52,249 nt of DNA, taken from NCBI GenBank assembly GCA_017520845.1, contig JAFXEU010000008.1:1-52249 (forward strand). The letters are read 5' to 3'. The DNA comes from Kiritimatiellia bacterium (GTDB taxonomy: Bacteria > Verrucomicrobiota > Kiritimatiellia > RFP12 > UBA1067). Made by a program: the position numbers and the translations under genes. Position 1 is the first letter of the stretch. The number at the start of each line of letters is the position of its first letter. The notes under the pieces were generated by a model. That model saw only the letters and a program-made list of their open reading frames with translations. It searched no databases and had not been told where the DNA came from. This document shows positions 8,108 through 17,581 of the stretch, piece by piece.

Positions 8108-9214
8108 TCAGTCTCTCTTTACGGTAGTCGCCCATTTGCGAAAGACTCCCTCGGATTTCTTACCCTTGAACGTAAAGTCGCTCGCGCGCGTCGTTTCCGC
8201 CGTGGCTCCCGGCTTCGGCGCGACCTGCTGATCCCACTTCCACCAGTGAAAACCCATAATCCACTTCTCATGCGCGAACACGCGGAAAAGAGCCTCCATA
8301 TAGCGGGCCTGCTCCTCCTCGTCAAATTTCTTAAATGGCGACATATCTGACGGCGAAAAGGCGCTGTTCACATTCGATGAGCACCCGCATTCGCCGAAAA
8401 GTATCGGCTTGCCCGCAGCCTTGGCGATCGCTTTCATTTTAGCGTGAGCTCCTTTAAGGCGTTTCATCATGTCTTCAACCGAAAGATCTTTATTTAAATC
8501 GCCCTTTTCTCTGGCGGGGCAATAATAACTTATCGAAAGAAAATCCAACGCATGGAACCAATGCTTAGGATCGGAGAGAGACTTTACGAAATCGATCTTG
8601 CCCGTATGGAGCGTATGGCAGCTCGTAACCGGGCCTGAATACACTTTACGAACCGCATTTACAACTTTAAGCCAAAGATCATTTTCTTCTGTCATTGTAT
8701 CAAGTTCACTATCAAGACAAAATACTTCGCATTTGGTGCGCTCCGCGATACGGGCGTAATATACGCTTCTCTCCTTCATAGACTCGAACCAAAGTTCACG
8801 GGCGTCGGAGAATCTGCCCGGGATTCTGTTTCCGCCTCGTTTAGGAAGAATCACCCCGAGCCTGCCGTACCCGTCCTTGCACTCGAGCATCGGACGAAGC
8901 TGAACCTTCATGCCCGTGGAATGAATAAAGTCGATGATGTCCATCAGCTCTATATCGTTCGGCGTATATACGAAATCGCGATACTGAAAAGTGGAATGGC
9001 ACGAATCCTGCCAGACCGTAACGACGACGGTAACCCACGTCGCGCCGGCTTTCGCCATAGCCTCAACTTCATCCTTAGCCTTCTCGGATGAGAAATATCC
9101 GTTCTTCGCATGAAACCCGAATGTTACACCCCATTGCAAATCAGTCGGGACTTTCGCCGCGTATGAAAAACAAGACATCAAAATTGCAACAAGAAGTAAA
9201 TATGATTTTCTCAT
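8108..9214 (-). CDS. secreted GH113-like glycoside hydrolase (beta-mannanase type)
   Basis: 368 aa with a signal peptide of about 20 residues ending at FSYAA. The rest is a single TIM barrel of the clan GH-A kind. Likely catalytic glutamates are Glu170 in LDSELD (acid/base) and Glu275 in ILFGECG (nucleophile). The WGVTFGFHAKNGYFS opening and the late FHWWKWD aromatic patch match GH113 and related mannan-active enzymes. AAAGGAG precedes the start. It lies 64 nt downstream of the HAD gene, in the same direction, and may be read from the pgi promoter or a weak one in the gap. Substrate is inferred from family only. Confidence 0.8.
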   Translation of the reverse strand: MRKSYLLLVAILMSCFSYAAKVPTDLQWGVTFGFHAKNGYFSSEKAKDEVEAMAKAGATWVTVVVTVWQDSCHSTFQYRDFVYTPNDIELMDIIDFIHSTGMKVQLRPMLECKDGYGRLGVILPKRGGNRIPGRFSDARELWFESMKERSVYYARIAERTKCEVFCLDSELDTMTEENDLWLKVVNAVRKVYSGPVTSCHTLHTGKIDFVKSLSDPKHWFHALDFLSISYYCPAREKGDLNKDLSVEDMMKRLKGAHAKMKAIAKAAGKPILFGECGCSSNVNSAFSPSDMSPFKKFDEEEQARYMEALFRVFAHEKWIMGFHWWKWDQQVAPKPGATAETTRASDFTFKGKKSEGVFRKWATTVKRD

Positions 9215-9278
9215 CGCTTTTCTCCTTTAGAGGGATCTCTTATATAGCCCTCTTATAATTTGTATTAAGGTCTAGGAA

Positions 9279-9914
9279 TTAAAGAATTGTAACGAGCTCA
9301 GTGAATGAGGCGATATTAGCAGTACTTTTAGCACCTTTAAGAATACCGATACCGAATTCGCAGAATGCGCTCTTGACTCCGGCGTTGTTGGCGCATTCGA
9401 TATCCGTCCAGTTGTCGCCCACCATCCAATCGTCGGGAGTAAGCGTATGGCCCATCTTCTCGGCGCACATCTTTAATGGAAGAGCGCTCGGCTTCATTTC
9501 GGGGCAGTCTCCGCCCGCCACTATCGCGGAGCCGAAGAACTTCTTGATCCCTAGATGCTCCAAAACCGCGTGGGTAGCGAACGCGGGCTTAGCGGTATTT
9601 ACGCCTAAAAGCCAGCCGCGCCCGGCGAGCGTCTCGAGTGTCTCCATGACGCCCGGATAGAGCGTCACGAGCTGGGTCGCATGCTCGCCGTAATGCGACA
9701 TGAAAATGCGCCAGAGATCATCAATCTCTCCGGCGCGCTCAGGGATGGCGTTGGCGAGCAAGTGACGCGCGCCAAGACCGATATGAATTATAATTTCTTC
9801 TTCAGGTCTCTCGGCGAGACCTAAATCGCGCCGAGTATGATTGACGGTCGCGCACAGATCCGCTTTAGTATCCGCGAGCGTACCGTCAAGATCGAAAAAT
9901 ACAGCTTTCGCCAT
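9279..9914 (-). CDS. HAD-family phosphatase, phosphoglycolate phosphatase-like
   Basis: 211 aa. The HAD motif I DLDGTLADT (nucleophile Asp), motif II Thr in NTAKP, motif III Lys in EMKPSALPL and motif IV GDNWTDIECA are all present, with a helical cap inserted after motif I as in the phosphoglycolate phosphatase/beta-phosphoglucomutase group. It starts 7 nt after pgi, so the two are co-transcribed. A sugar-phosphate substrate is plausible, but specificity cannot be read from sequence. Confidence 0.85.
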   Translation of the reverse strand: MAKAVFFDLDGTLADTKADLCATVNHTRRDLGLAERPEEEIIIHIGLGARHLLANAIPERAGEIDDLWRIFMSHYGEHATQLVTLYPGVMETLETLAGRGWLLGVNTAKPAFATHAVLEHLGIKKFFGSAIVAGGDCPEMKPSALPLKMCAEKMGHTLTPDDWMVGDNWTDIECANNAGVKSAFCEFGIGILKGAKSTANIASFTELVTIL

Positions 9915-9921
9915 TGTCGCC

Positions 9922-11535
9922 TCAGCGGCCGACGGCCTTGCGGTAACGGGCGATAAGCTGATTCGTCGAAGCGTCGTGCTTCATCGAGGGCTTCTTCGCC
10001 GTCAAATCGCTGAGAACGCCCTTCGCGAGAACCTTGCCGAGCTGAACGCCCCACTGATCGTAGCTGTAGACGTTCCAGATTACGCCCTGAACGAAAACCT
10101 TGTGCTCATAAAGAGCGACGAGCGCACCGAGCGTCTCGGGCGTGAGCTGATCGGTTAAGAGCGTATTCGTGGGCTTATTACCCTCGAAAGTCTTGAACGG
10201 AATGAGCTTCTTCTCGACGCCCTCCTTGGCGCATTCTTCGGCCGTCTTACCGAACGCGAGAGCCTCGGTCTGGGCGAAGAGGTTGGCCATGAGCTTATCG
10301 TGAAGATCGCCGACGGGATTGTGGGTCTTCGAGCAGCCGATGAAGTCGCAGGGGATAAGGTGGGTGCCCTGATGAATGAGCTGATAGAACGAGTGCTGGC
10401 CGTTAGTACCGGGCTCGCCCCACTCGATAGGACCGGTAGTGTAGGTGACGGCCTCTCCGTTCTTGTCGACGCATTTGCCGTTCGACTCCATATCCATCTG
10501 CTGGAGATAAGCGGGGAAGCGCGAAAGGTACTGATCGTAAGGAAGTACGCAGTAGCTCTCGGCGCCGTAGCCGTTGTGATAGAGAATACCGAGAAGCGCG
10601 AGAATAACGGGCATGTTGCGCTCGAAACGGGCGGTACGGAAATGGCGGTCCATCTTGTAATAGCCCTTCAAGAGCTTCTTGTAATTGTTGCGGCCGATGG
10701 CGATCATAAGCGAAAGACCGATGGCCGAGGGGAGCGAATAGCGGCCGCCGACCCAATCCCAGAAGCCGAACATGTTCTTAACGTCGATACCGAAGTCGGC
10801 GACTTCCTTCGCGGCGGTCGAGACGGCGACAAAGTGCTTGGCGACGGCCTTCTTAGAGCCGAGCTTCTCGACGAGCCACGCCTTCGCGGCCTCTGCGTTG
10901 GACATGGTCTCCTGGGTCGTAAACGTCTTAGACGCGACGATAAAGAGCGTCTGATCGGCCTTCACTTCACGGAGCGTCTCGGCGAGATGAGTCGAGTCGA
11001 CGTTAGAAACGAAGAAGAACTTCATATTGCGCTTCGTGTAGGGCGTAAGCGCGAGATTAGCCATTACGGGACCGAGATCGCTGCCGCCGATACCGATGTT
11101 GACGACGTACTTGATGCGCTTACCGGTAAAGCCCTTCCACTTTCCGTTGCGGATCGTGTCGGAGAAGTCGCCCATCGCCGCGAGAACCTTTCTCACGCCG
11201 GGCATAACGTCCTTACCGTCGACCTTGATCTTCGCCTTGGAGTCCATATTGCGAAGAGCGGTGTGAAGAACGGCGCGGCCTTCGGTGGCGTTGATCTTCT
11301 TACCCGTAAACATCTTCTCGATTTCGGCCTTGAGATCGGATTTCTCGGCGAGCTTAATGAGAGCTTTCATCATCTCGCGGTCGATGCGGTTCTTGGAATA
11401 GTCAAGAAACCAGCCGGCCGCCTCGAGCGAAAACTTCGCGGCACGATCAGGATCTTCGGCGAAGTATTCCTTAATCGTCTTGTTCTGATTCTTGTCGATA
11501 AGATCATCGACCTTTTCCCAGGCTTTTGCGTCCAT
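9922..11535 (-). CDS. pgi: glucose-6-phosphate isomerase
   Basis: 537 aa, normal length. It interconverts glucose-6-phosphate and fructose-6-phosphate in glycolysis. The sugar-phosphate site GIGGSDLGP, the first family signature [15 protein letters not shown] and the second, [13 protein letters not shown], are all intact. Its promoter at 11671-11700 leaves a 5' leader of about 130 nt whose role is unknown. It is first in a unit with the HAD phosphatase and probably the GH113-like gene. Confidence 0.97.
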   Translation of the reverse strand: MDAKAWEKVDDLIDKNQNKTIKEYFAEDPDRAAKFSLEAAGWFLDYSKNRIDREMMKALIKLAEKSDLKAEIEKMFTGKKINATEGRAVLHTALRNMDSKAKIKVDGKDVMPGVRKVLAAMGDFSDTIRNGKWKGFTGKRIKYVVNIGIGGSDLGPVMANLALTPYTKRNMKFFFVSNVDSTHLAETLREVKADQTLFIVASKTFTTQETMSNAEAAKAWLVEKLGSKKAVAKHFVAVSTAAKEVADFGIDVKNMFGFWDWVGGRYSLPSAIGLSLMIAIGRNNYKKLLKGYYKMDRHFRTARFERNMPVILALLGILYHNGYGAESYCVLPYDQYLSRFPAYLQQMDMESNGKCVDKNGEAVTYTTGPIEWGEPGTNGQHSFYQLIHQGTHLIPCDFIGCSKTHNPVGDLHDKLMANLFAQTEALAFGKTAEECAKEGVEKKLIPFKTFEGNKPTNTLLTDQLTPETLGALVALYEHKVFVQGVIWNVYSYDQWGVQLGKVLAKGVLSDLTAKKPSMKHDASTNQLIARYRKAVGR

Positions 11536-11670
11536 TTTTATTCTTCTTTCTCATTAGCATCCCATTCGTTCTCTGCGTTCACGAAGAGATGAAAAATTAA
11601 TGTTGAAACCGGCGGCGTTATCCTATTGCCTATAGGATTATGCAAATAAAACCCACCAAATCAACAATGT

Positions 11671-11700
11671 AGTATACTCAATTCTTATTGAGATAGTCAA
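11671..11700 (-). promoter_or_regulatory. promoter of pgi, twin of the promoter at 52052-52081
   Basis: TTGACT (11700-11695) and TATACT (11676-11671) are separated by 18 nt on the minus strand. The bases before the -35 box (AATCAGG) and most of the spacer are the same as in the promoter of the VIT-domain gene at the right edge of the window. Confidence 0.8.
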
Positions 11701-11729
11701 CCTGATTCCGGATTATTTCACATTACTGT

Positions 11730-12550
11730 CGCTTGCTAAAGTAAACGCAATTTTTATTTTCGTTTATCTTGTCAAAGCAGATTTCATTCTAATTGATTGA
11801 TATTGATAGGAGAATCCTCCTTCCCCTACCCTCCCCGGGGAGGGTATTGCGGTTAGTTTGTCAAAGTGCGGCTTCACTCTGGAGGCTCGTCTCGCCGAAC
11901 GCGTCGACTCCGCCCTTGCGGGCTTTCGCCGCACCCCGCATAGCGCCCGCTCGACCTCTTGCGACCTTGCTGCGCAAGGCTCCTCGCGTTGCTCGTCGGG
12001 CAACCTGATCGCTGCGCGACAGGCGAATCTCGCGGCTCGGCTTCGCCTCGGGGGATACCAGAATTCGCGACACTGGACAAAATACGCCGCTGTGCTAAGC
12101 GCGCTTAGGTCGCTCATCACGTCGTCGAGCCGACCTCCAGATCTCCGCCGCCTATCCATCCTTGACTAATCTGATATAATTGTTCGCAAATTTTATATCA
12201 CCCTTTAACAGCCATTTGAAGAACCTGTCTTTGCCAACGTAATCGCAAATTACCAAGCGGCGATAGGGGCGTTAGCATTTCATCAAGGCAGAATGCTTCT
12301 GATCACGGATGATTAGGCGAAATCCGGATAAGTCGTCTTGACGACGTGATGAGCGACCTAAACGCGTCTCGCACGACGAAAACCTTATCCAGTGTCGCGA
12401 ATCCCGAGCGCGAAGAACTTATGAGTTCGCGCGTTCGGCAAGACGAGCTTTCCGGATGAAGCCGAAAGACAGACTAAACGAAAACTAAAGTCTCAACAAT
12501 CGACTAACTTTTCGTTTACCCTTTCTAAGTTTCGTTTACTTTGGCAAACG
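11730..12550. repeat. non-coding element with terminal inverted repeats
   Basis: This fills most of the 1-kb gap between tsaD and pgi. CGCTTGCTAAAGTAAACG at 11730-11747 and CGTTTACTTTGGCAAACG at 12533-12550 are inverted copies matching at 16 of 18 positions. Inside are two copies of one sequence in opposite orientation: blocks at 11870-11910, 12063-12077 and 12100-12126 match the complements of 12423-12463, about 12379-12395 and 12340-12366 in the same order, the last at 26 of 27 positions. The left copy carries roughly 100 extra bases. No convincing gene is inside. It could be a miniature mobile element or a dispersed palindromic repeat. Confidence 0.7.
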
Positions 12551-12558
12551 GCGTTATT

Positions 12559-13707
12559 TTACATTACCTCAAGTGACGGGCAGACGTCGGCCGCGAGCGC
12601 GTCTTCTCCCGTCAGGTTGCGCCTGTAATACGCCAGCGCCGCAATCATCGCGCCGTTGTCACCGCAATACTTCGGCTTCGCCGTAAGGAATTCGACATGG
12701 GCTCTGTCGGCGGTCTTCTTGAGCTTTTCGCGAAGGCGCGAATTAAGCGAAACGCCGCCGCCGATTATAAACGACCTGTAGCTGCCGCGACTTAACGCCG
12801 TACGGGTGCGGTCGGCCACGGCCTCGACGATGGCTTCCTGATAGGATGCAACGATACGGGCAACCTCAAGAGTTACCTCTTCACCGCTCTTATACTCCAG
12901 ACGAGGCTCGTCAGGCGAAGGATCAAGTAGCTCCTGATGCTTCTGCACATACCTTAACAGCGCCGTTTTAAGACCGGAAAACGATACGCACATATCGGCG
13001 GGGAGCCCCGCAAGCGCCGAGACACCCTCGCGCGGACAGCCCTTGGGAAACTTCTCGAGAGACGATTTCCATCGGCGAGAATCGTCACCGAAAGTCGCGC
13101 GATAAGCCTTCGCTATGGCGTCGATTTTAGGCCCGCCGGGATAACCGAGATTCAAAAGCTTTGCGGCCTTGTCGAAAGCCTCGCCCGCCGCGTCGTCGAG
13201 CGTCTGACCGAGCAGTCTGTAGGATCCGTACTCCGGAAGTTCAAACCAGTTCGTATGGCCGCCGGAAATGGCGAGCGCCAGAGCGGGCATCCGCGACTCT
13301 ATCGACGCGGCCGAAGCGGGAGCGTCTCCGACGTCGTTCAGAAACGGAGTATGCAAGTGCGCCTCTATGTGATTGATGCAGAAAAGCGGAACACCCATCG
13401 AAAGCGCCAGCCCCTTGGCCGCATTAAGTCCGACGATAAGCGCGGGCGAAAGGCCGGGTCCGTACGTGACGGCGACGGCGTCGATCGAACCCTCCGGCTC
13501 GACCTCGCGGAATTTCGCGATCGCCTCGTTCACCACCTCGGAGATTTTTTCGACATGGGCGCGCGAAGCGATTTCAGGGACTACGCCGCCGTAAGGTTTA
13601 TGAAGCGGAATCTGAGTGTAGACTACATTCGACAGAACCGTGCGACCGTCCTTGACGACGGCGGCCGCGGTCTCGTCGCAGCTTGTTTCTATACCGAGAA
13701 TATTCAT
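12559..13707 (-). CDS. tsaD: tRNA N6-adenosine threonylcarbamoyltransferase
   Basis: Transfers the threonylcarbamoyl group to A37 of ANN-decoding tRNAs, working with TsaB, TsaC and TsaE (not in this window). 382 aa, longer than the usual 340 because of two small insertions (after FLNDVGD and around SPDEPRLEYKSGE). The ASKHA signature GIETSCDETAAAVV, the metal motif NHIEAH and the GGGVSLNSRLR loop are present. The ATG at 13707 shares its A with the TAA of the preceding gene, which fixes the start; an upstream in-frame extension to 13722 is not used. Confidence 0.96.
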   Translation of the reverse strand: MNILGIETSCDETAAAVVKDGRTVLSNVVYTQIPLHKPYGGVVPEIASRAHVEKISEVVNEAIAKFREVEPEGSIDAVAVTYGPGLSPALIVGLNAAKGLALSMGVPLFCINHIEAHLHTPFLNDVGDAPASAASIESRMPALALAISGGHTNWFELPEYGSYRLLGQTLDDAAGEAFDKAAKLLNLGYPGGPKIDAIAKAYRATFGDDSRRWKSSLEKFPKGCPREGVSALAGLPADMCVSFSGLKTALLRYVQKHQELLDPSPDEPRLEYKSGEEVTLEVARIVASYQEAIVEAVADRTRTALSRGSYRSFIIGGGVSLNSRLREKLKKTADRAHVEFLTAKPKYCGDNGAMIAALAYYRRNLTGEDALAADVCPSLEVM

Positions 13708-14558
13708 TACCAGAACTTCCACCAGGGGCGTTCGACGGGCTTGATGCCGCCTTCGCGTTTATAAAGCTCCTGAACCCGGGCCTGCCCCGCGGTAGCGGGA
13801 TCGCCGACTGAAATGCGGCTTCTCAGATGAAGAAGCTTCGGCATCGACCAGAATTCACTGCGAACAAAGGAATCGGCTCCGTTACGGTGAATAACAATAA
13901 CTTCACCGCCGTCCAGAATTGAGATAGTCGGCTTCGTTATGCGCAGCATCGCTCCGATATCGGTAGTCCCAAGACTCTGAACCCTGCCGTCCTCATATAT
14001 GTCGAGCGCCGAAAGGAAAATATGCTCGACGCCGTTTCTGGCTTCGCGCAGAATCTCAAAATGACGGCTCTTCGTTTTATCATTAGCGAACACCTGCTTG
14101 GCGCTGGCGATATGAATGCCGGGAACGACGGAAAAAGTACGATACGGTCCTTCATAGCGGTAGCCGTTATGAACTAGAACAGCTCTCGCACGGTAATTGC
14201 GGGATTCCGTCAAATCATAATTATCCCCAAGAAAAACCTCTAGTTTCTGACCTTCGTTGGCATTAAGCGAAAACGGAGAGACAAACGGACGGAGTTTTTT
14301 AAACCGATCAAGCTGAATGTTGTCGTTGGAACGGTAGACCTCGACAAAAACATGATCCTTGGAATCCGGATACCCAACACTCAGTCTATCCGGAGAAATA
14401 TTCTTTATGTCGACAACGCCGCGAACCCGTTCGCCCGAGACGTATGTGCTCATATCCATCTTGATATCGACGCTGATTTCAGAAATTTTCTTTCTCTGGG
14501 CGACGGCCGAAACGGTCAGTAAAGAAAACACTGTAAGAGCGAGCAGTTTACACTTCAT
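13707..14558 (-). CDS. secreted protein of unknown function
   Basis: 283 aa with a signal peptide ending near SAVAQ. The first 140 residues read as beta-rich (DIKMDMSTYVSGERVRGVVDIKN and so on), similar to immunoglobulin-like domains that describe drug- or ligand-binding folds, but no family is recognised. The C-terminus is WWKFW. It overlaps the metallohydrolase gene by 4 nt (ATGA) and tsaD by 1 nt, so it is embedded in a tight operon. Probably periplasmic. Confidence 0.8.
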   Translation of the reverse strand: MKCKLLALTVFSLLTVSAVAQRKKISEISVDIKMDMSTYVSGERVRGVVDIKNISPDRLSVGYPDSKDHVFVEVYRSNDNIQLDRFKKLRPFVSPFSLNANEGQKLEVFLGDNYDLTESRNYRARAVLVHNGYRYEGPYRTFSVVPGIHIASAKQVFANDKTKSRHFEILREARNGVEHIFLSALDIYEDGRVQSLGTTDIGAMLRITKPTISILDGGEVIVIHRNGADSFVRSEFWSMPKLLHLRSRISVGDPATAGQARVQELYKREGGIKPVERPWWKFW

Positions 14559-15394
14559 AATAGTTCCTCCAATCCGTCATACCCGGGTTCTATCCCGATC
14601 GGAAGTTTAGTCAGCCATTGGGTGTGGGTGAAATCGTGGCACATGTGGGTCAGATACGCCTTTTTCGGCGATATCTTTTCAAGAAAACAAAGCGCCCTCG
14701 CGAGAGAAAGATGCGTTGCGTGTTCACGCTCCCTCAAGCAGTTTAAAACCATGACGTCAACGCCCTTGAGGCGCTCTATCTCCGCTTCGCAGATGTCATG
14801 ACAGTCTGAAATATAGGCAAGACGCTTCAAGCCGTCCGATATGATATAACCGCAGCAGGGGAAACCGTGCTCCACGCGAACCGTCTCAACCATAAGACCG
14901 CAAACCACGAAGGGTTTCGAATTGTCGACAAATTCTATCTGGGGACGGTAAAGGCCGTTCGTCCCGCCCTTCGCCGAAATATAGGGGAAGATGCGATGCA
15001 TCGCATCTATCGTTTCAGGCAGGGCATAGCAGTTCATCGGCTTTCCGATGATGCGCGAAACGCGGCCGAACGCGCCTGGAGAATCAGGATCGCAATCAAC
15101 TCGAGTACCGTTTATCGTATTGAAGCGGCGCACGTCGTCAAAGCCGGCGACATGATCGATGTGGGCATGAGTGAGAAGCACGGCATCAACCTTGTCGATC
15201 CCGTATTGAATACACGCTTCGCGCATTTCAGGCGGCGTATCGATCAAAAACGCGCCCTCGTCAGACGAGACATAAGCGCCGCAGCGGCGGCGCTTATCGC
15301 GGGGGTCGGAGGATGTGCAGACCGGGCACGAGCACCCGATCTGCGGGACACCTACCGACGTTCCCGTACCGAGAAACCTGAACTTAAAGCTCAA
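14555..15394 (-). CDS. metallo-beta-lactamase fold hydrolase, PhnP-like
   Basis: 279 aa. Metal ligands are in THAHIDH (HxHxDH), with a further His in RVEHGF, an Asp in ISDCHD and a late His. The N-terminal GTGTSVGVPQIGCSCPVC followed by a Cys in RRRC is the extra zinc-binding insert typical of PhnP-type cyclic phosphodiesterases. Likely a cytosolic phosphodiesterase acting on a small phosphate ester or nucleotide. No other phosphonate genes are nearby, so a phosphonate role is not suggested. It overlaps the transporter gene before it and the secreted-protein gene after it by 4 nt each. Confidence 0.85.
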   Translation of the reverse strand: MSFKFRFLGTGTSVGVPQIGCSCPVCTSSDPRDKRRRCGAYVSSDEGAFLIDTPPEMREACIQYGIDKVDAVLLTHAHIDHVAGFDDVRRFNTINGTRVDCDPDSPGAFGRVSRIIGKPMNCYALPETIDAMHRIFPYISAKGGTNGLYRPQIEFVDNSKPFVVCGLMVETVRVEHGFPCCGYIISDGLKRLAYISDCHDICEAEIERLKGVDVMVLNCLREREHATHLSLARALCFLEKISPKKAYLTHMCHDFTHTQWLTKLPIGIEPGYDGLEELL

Positions 15395-16905
15395 GCTCCC
15401 TTCTTCTCCGGCATCTTGCCGGTCTTGAAGTACTGTTCAATCTCTTCGAGCGTACGGCCTTTTGTTTCAGGGAGGAAGAACGCCGCAGTGATGAAGTAGA
15501 TGACGGTGAAGCCGGCGAGGCAGAAGAACACGGGGGCATAACCCCAGGCGCCGGTCCAGAGCGGGAAAATCGACGCGATCGTCGCGGAAACGCCCTGGTT
15601 GATAATCATCGCGATCGACATGCCGGTGGCGCGGATGCGCGTAGGCATAAGCTCGGAAAGAGCGAGCCATACGCAGACGCCGGGACCGACGGCGTAGAAG
15701 GCGATGAACATGAAGAAGAATACCGTAGCGATAATACCGGTCACAAAGCTCGCCGCGACGAGGCCGGACTTGATCGCGAGGAACACGCCGCCGACGCCCG
15801 AAAGGCCGATGATAATACCGGACGTGCCGAGCTTCAGGAGGAACTTGCGGCCCTTCCTGTCGACAAGAGCGCATGCGATGATCGTCATAAAGACATTGAC
15901 GAGTTTGATGGCGAGATCGCTGAAGTTGGCGAAGACGCCCGTCATGCCGGTTTCCTTGAAGATGCTGACGGTATAGTTGAGAACCGAGTTGATGCCCGTC
16001 GTCTGGTTGCTGGCGAGAATGATAACCGCGAGGCAGAACGGATAAATATACTTGCGCTGAAAGAGGCTGTCACCCTTCGAGGCCTGGGCGACGGCAGCCT
16101 TTTCGGCTTCGGCGGCGGCATCGGCGGCAAGCATCTCGTCCAAAATAACCTTGGCCTTTTCTTCGCCGTTGTTGGCGGCGAGAGAAGCGAGCGCCTCCTC
16201 TTTGCGACCCTTCTTATAAAGCCAGCGGGGCGATTCCTTAAGCTTGAACGCGCCAAGGAACAAAATGAGACCGGGAACGGCGGAGCACCAGAAAATGGTC
16301 TGCCAGGCCTTAATCCAGGATGACGTCTGCTCGGGTGTTACGGCCGCTCTGCCAACCTTCTTGACAACCTCGTCAGAGTCGCCGACAAGGCCGGTGACCA
16401 CAAGACCGATAACGGCCGCGAACGCGAGACCGATCGTCAGAAGGAGCTGGAACATGCCCGTACCCTTGCCGCGGGAATCGGAATCGAGACACTCGGCGAG
16501 ATACATGGGAACGACGACGCCTACGAGACCCGCCGAAGCGCCCTGAAGCGTACGTCCCAACGTAAGGAGGATGAAATTACCGCCTTCGAATAGTCCGGAC
16601 GCGCAGATGACGGGAATGGAAATAAAGAAACAGAAAGCCGAGACGATGATAATCTTCTTTCTACCGAACCATTCAGCAAGCGAACCGGCAAAAAGCGACG
16701 AAAGAACAGAACCCCAAAGTACGGCGCCCACGACAATGCCAAGTTGAACCTTAGTATAATTCGCGGTATTCTCGATATACGGCAGAGCCGCCGCGATAAC
16801 GCCTACGTCAATACCGTAGATGAGCCCGCCGAGGCCCGACATGATTAAAAGATACTTCGCGTACCGACGAACGCTCGCCGGCAATGTTGCTGATTTGTCG
16901 CTCAT
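15391..16905 (-). CDS. sugar-proton symporter, MFS sugar porter family
   Basis: 504 aa with twelve predicted membrane helices. Signature pieces of the sugar porter family are clear: GGLIYGIDVGVIAAALP in helix 1, the WFGRKK loop, GRTLQGASAGLVGVVVPMYLAE, NQTTGINSVLNY in helix 7, DRKGRK and the closing PETKGRTLEEIE. A long central loop (about residues 225-275) is rich in Ala, Glu and Lys. Related proteins import xylose, galactose or glucose; the substrate is not readable here. It has its own promoter and heads the operon ending with tsaD. Confidence 0.93.
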   Translation of the reverse strand: MSDKSATLPASVRRYAKYLLIMSGLGGLIYGIDVGVIAAALPYIENTANYTKVQLGIVVGAVLWGSVLSSLFAGSLAEWFGRKKIIIVSAFCFFISIPVICASGLFEGGNFILLTLGRTLQGASAGLVGVVVPMYLAECLDSDSRGKGTGMFQLLLTIGLAFAAVIGLVVTGLVGDSDEVVKKVGRAAVTPEQTSSWIKAWQTIFWCSAVPGLILFLGAFKLKESPRWLYKKGRKEEALASLAANNGEEKAKVILDEMLAADAAAEAEKAAVAQASKGDSLFQRKYIYPFCLAVIILASNQTTGINSVLNYTVSIFKETGMTGVFANFSDLAIKLVNVFMTIIACALVDRKGRKFLLKLGTSGIIIGLSGVGGVFLAIKSGLVAASFVTGIIATVFFFMFIAFYAVGPGVCVWLALSELMPTRIRATGMSIAMIINQGVSATIASIFPLWTGAWGYAPVFFCLAGFTVIYFITAAFFLPETKGRTLEEIEQYFKTGKMPEKKGA

Positions 16906-16939
16906 GATTAATTCCTTAAGTAAGGTTTATATTTCCACA

Positions 16940-16968
16940 ATTATAACAAATTATTCAGAAACTGAAAA
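16940..16968 (-). promoter_or_regulatory. promoter of the sugar-porter operon
   Basis: TATAAT at 16945-16940 with a weaker TTTTCA at 16968-16963, spacer 17 nt. The ATG is 34 nt downstream, preceded by an AAGGAA ribosome site. Confidence 0.6.
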
Positions 16969-16979
16969 GTCGACACGCC

Positions 16980-17015
16980 GCGCTGTAGCTTTCAGCGCCT
17001 CGTTCTCAAGAGGCG
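16980..17015 (-). terminator. tandem hairpins at the end of pth
   Basis: Two adjacent 6-bp stems: CGCCTC/GAGGCG (16996-17001 with 17010-17015, overlapping the pth stop) and GCGCTG/CAGCGC (16980-16985 with 16993-16998). They share bases, so they are alternatives. A short T run follows about 11 nt on. Possible terminator between prs-pth and the sugar-porter operon. Confidence 0.4.
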
Positions 17016-17581
17016 TCCGGGGTCCAGCCGTTAAAAACGTTCATCGCCTTGTCCGCGCCGTCGCGGAGAATCGACGCGACGGCCTGAACCGACGCCGAGA
17101 CAACCTTGTCGACCGTCGTGCGGGAAGCGGGATCGAACTTGCCAAGGACATGCCCTATGACGTTCGACTTATCCTTACCGACGCCGACTTTAAGACGGAT
17201 GAAGGACTGACTTCCCAGGCGCTCAATGATATTCCTTATTCCATTGTGGCCGCCGCACGAACCGTTTTTGCGGATTCTTATGCGCCCGAGGGGAATGTCT
17301 ATATCGTCCTGAACAACGATAAGATCGGCTGTGGTGGCGTTATGATACTTAACGACCGGCGCAACAGAATCGCCGGAGAGATTCATATAAGTCTGCGGCT
17401 TTACGAGCAAAACGGGCACCCCCGCAAAAACGCCTTTTGCCATCAGGCACGAAAACGCCTTTTTAGTCTCCCACCCGAGACCGAGCTCCGCGGCGATCGC
17501 ATCAACCACCTCAAAACCGACCGAGTGCGGAGTATTTGCATACTGCGCACCCGGGTTGCCTAATCCTACGATTACTTTCAC
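17006..17581 (-). CDS. pth: peptidyl-tRNA hydrolase
   Basis: 191 aa. It cleaves peptidyl-tRNA released from stalled ribosomes. Catalytic His is in NTPHSVGF (family TRHN, with Arg and Asn replaced here by Pro and Ser). Other site residues are kept: Asn in GLGNPG, Asn in KPQTYMNLSG, Asp in DDIDIPLG and Asn in GGHNGIRNI. Its ATG begins directly after the prs stop, so both are one unit. Ribosomal protein L25 (rplY), which often lies between prs and pth, is absent here. Confidence 0.95.
   Translation of the reverse strand: MKVIVGLGNPGAQYANTPHSVGFEVVDAIAAELGLGWETKKAFSCLMAKGVFAGVPVLLVKPQTYMNLSGDSVAPVVKYHNATTADLIVVQDDIDIPLGRIRIRKNGSCGGHNGIRNIIERLGSQSFIRLKVGVGKDKSNVIGHVLGKFDPASRTTVDKVVSASVQAVASILRDGADKAMNVFNGWTPDAS

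Noticed and set aside
10300..11592. 430-codon plus-strand open frame
   Set aside because: Antisense to pgi; low-complexity sequence of Leu, Val, Asp and Arg.
11764..12169. Several overlapping Arg/Ala/Ser-rich open frames
   Set aside because: They lie in the repeat element, in several frames on both strands, with no start signals; a by-product of the GC-rich repeat.
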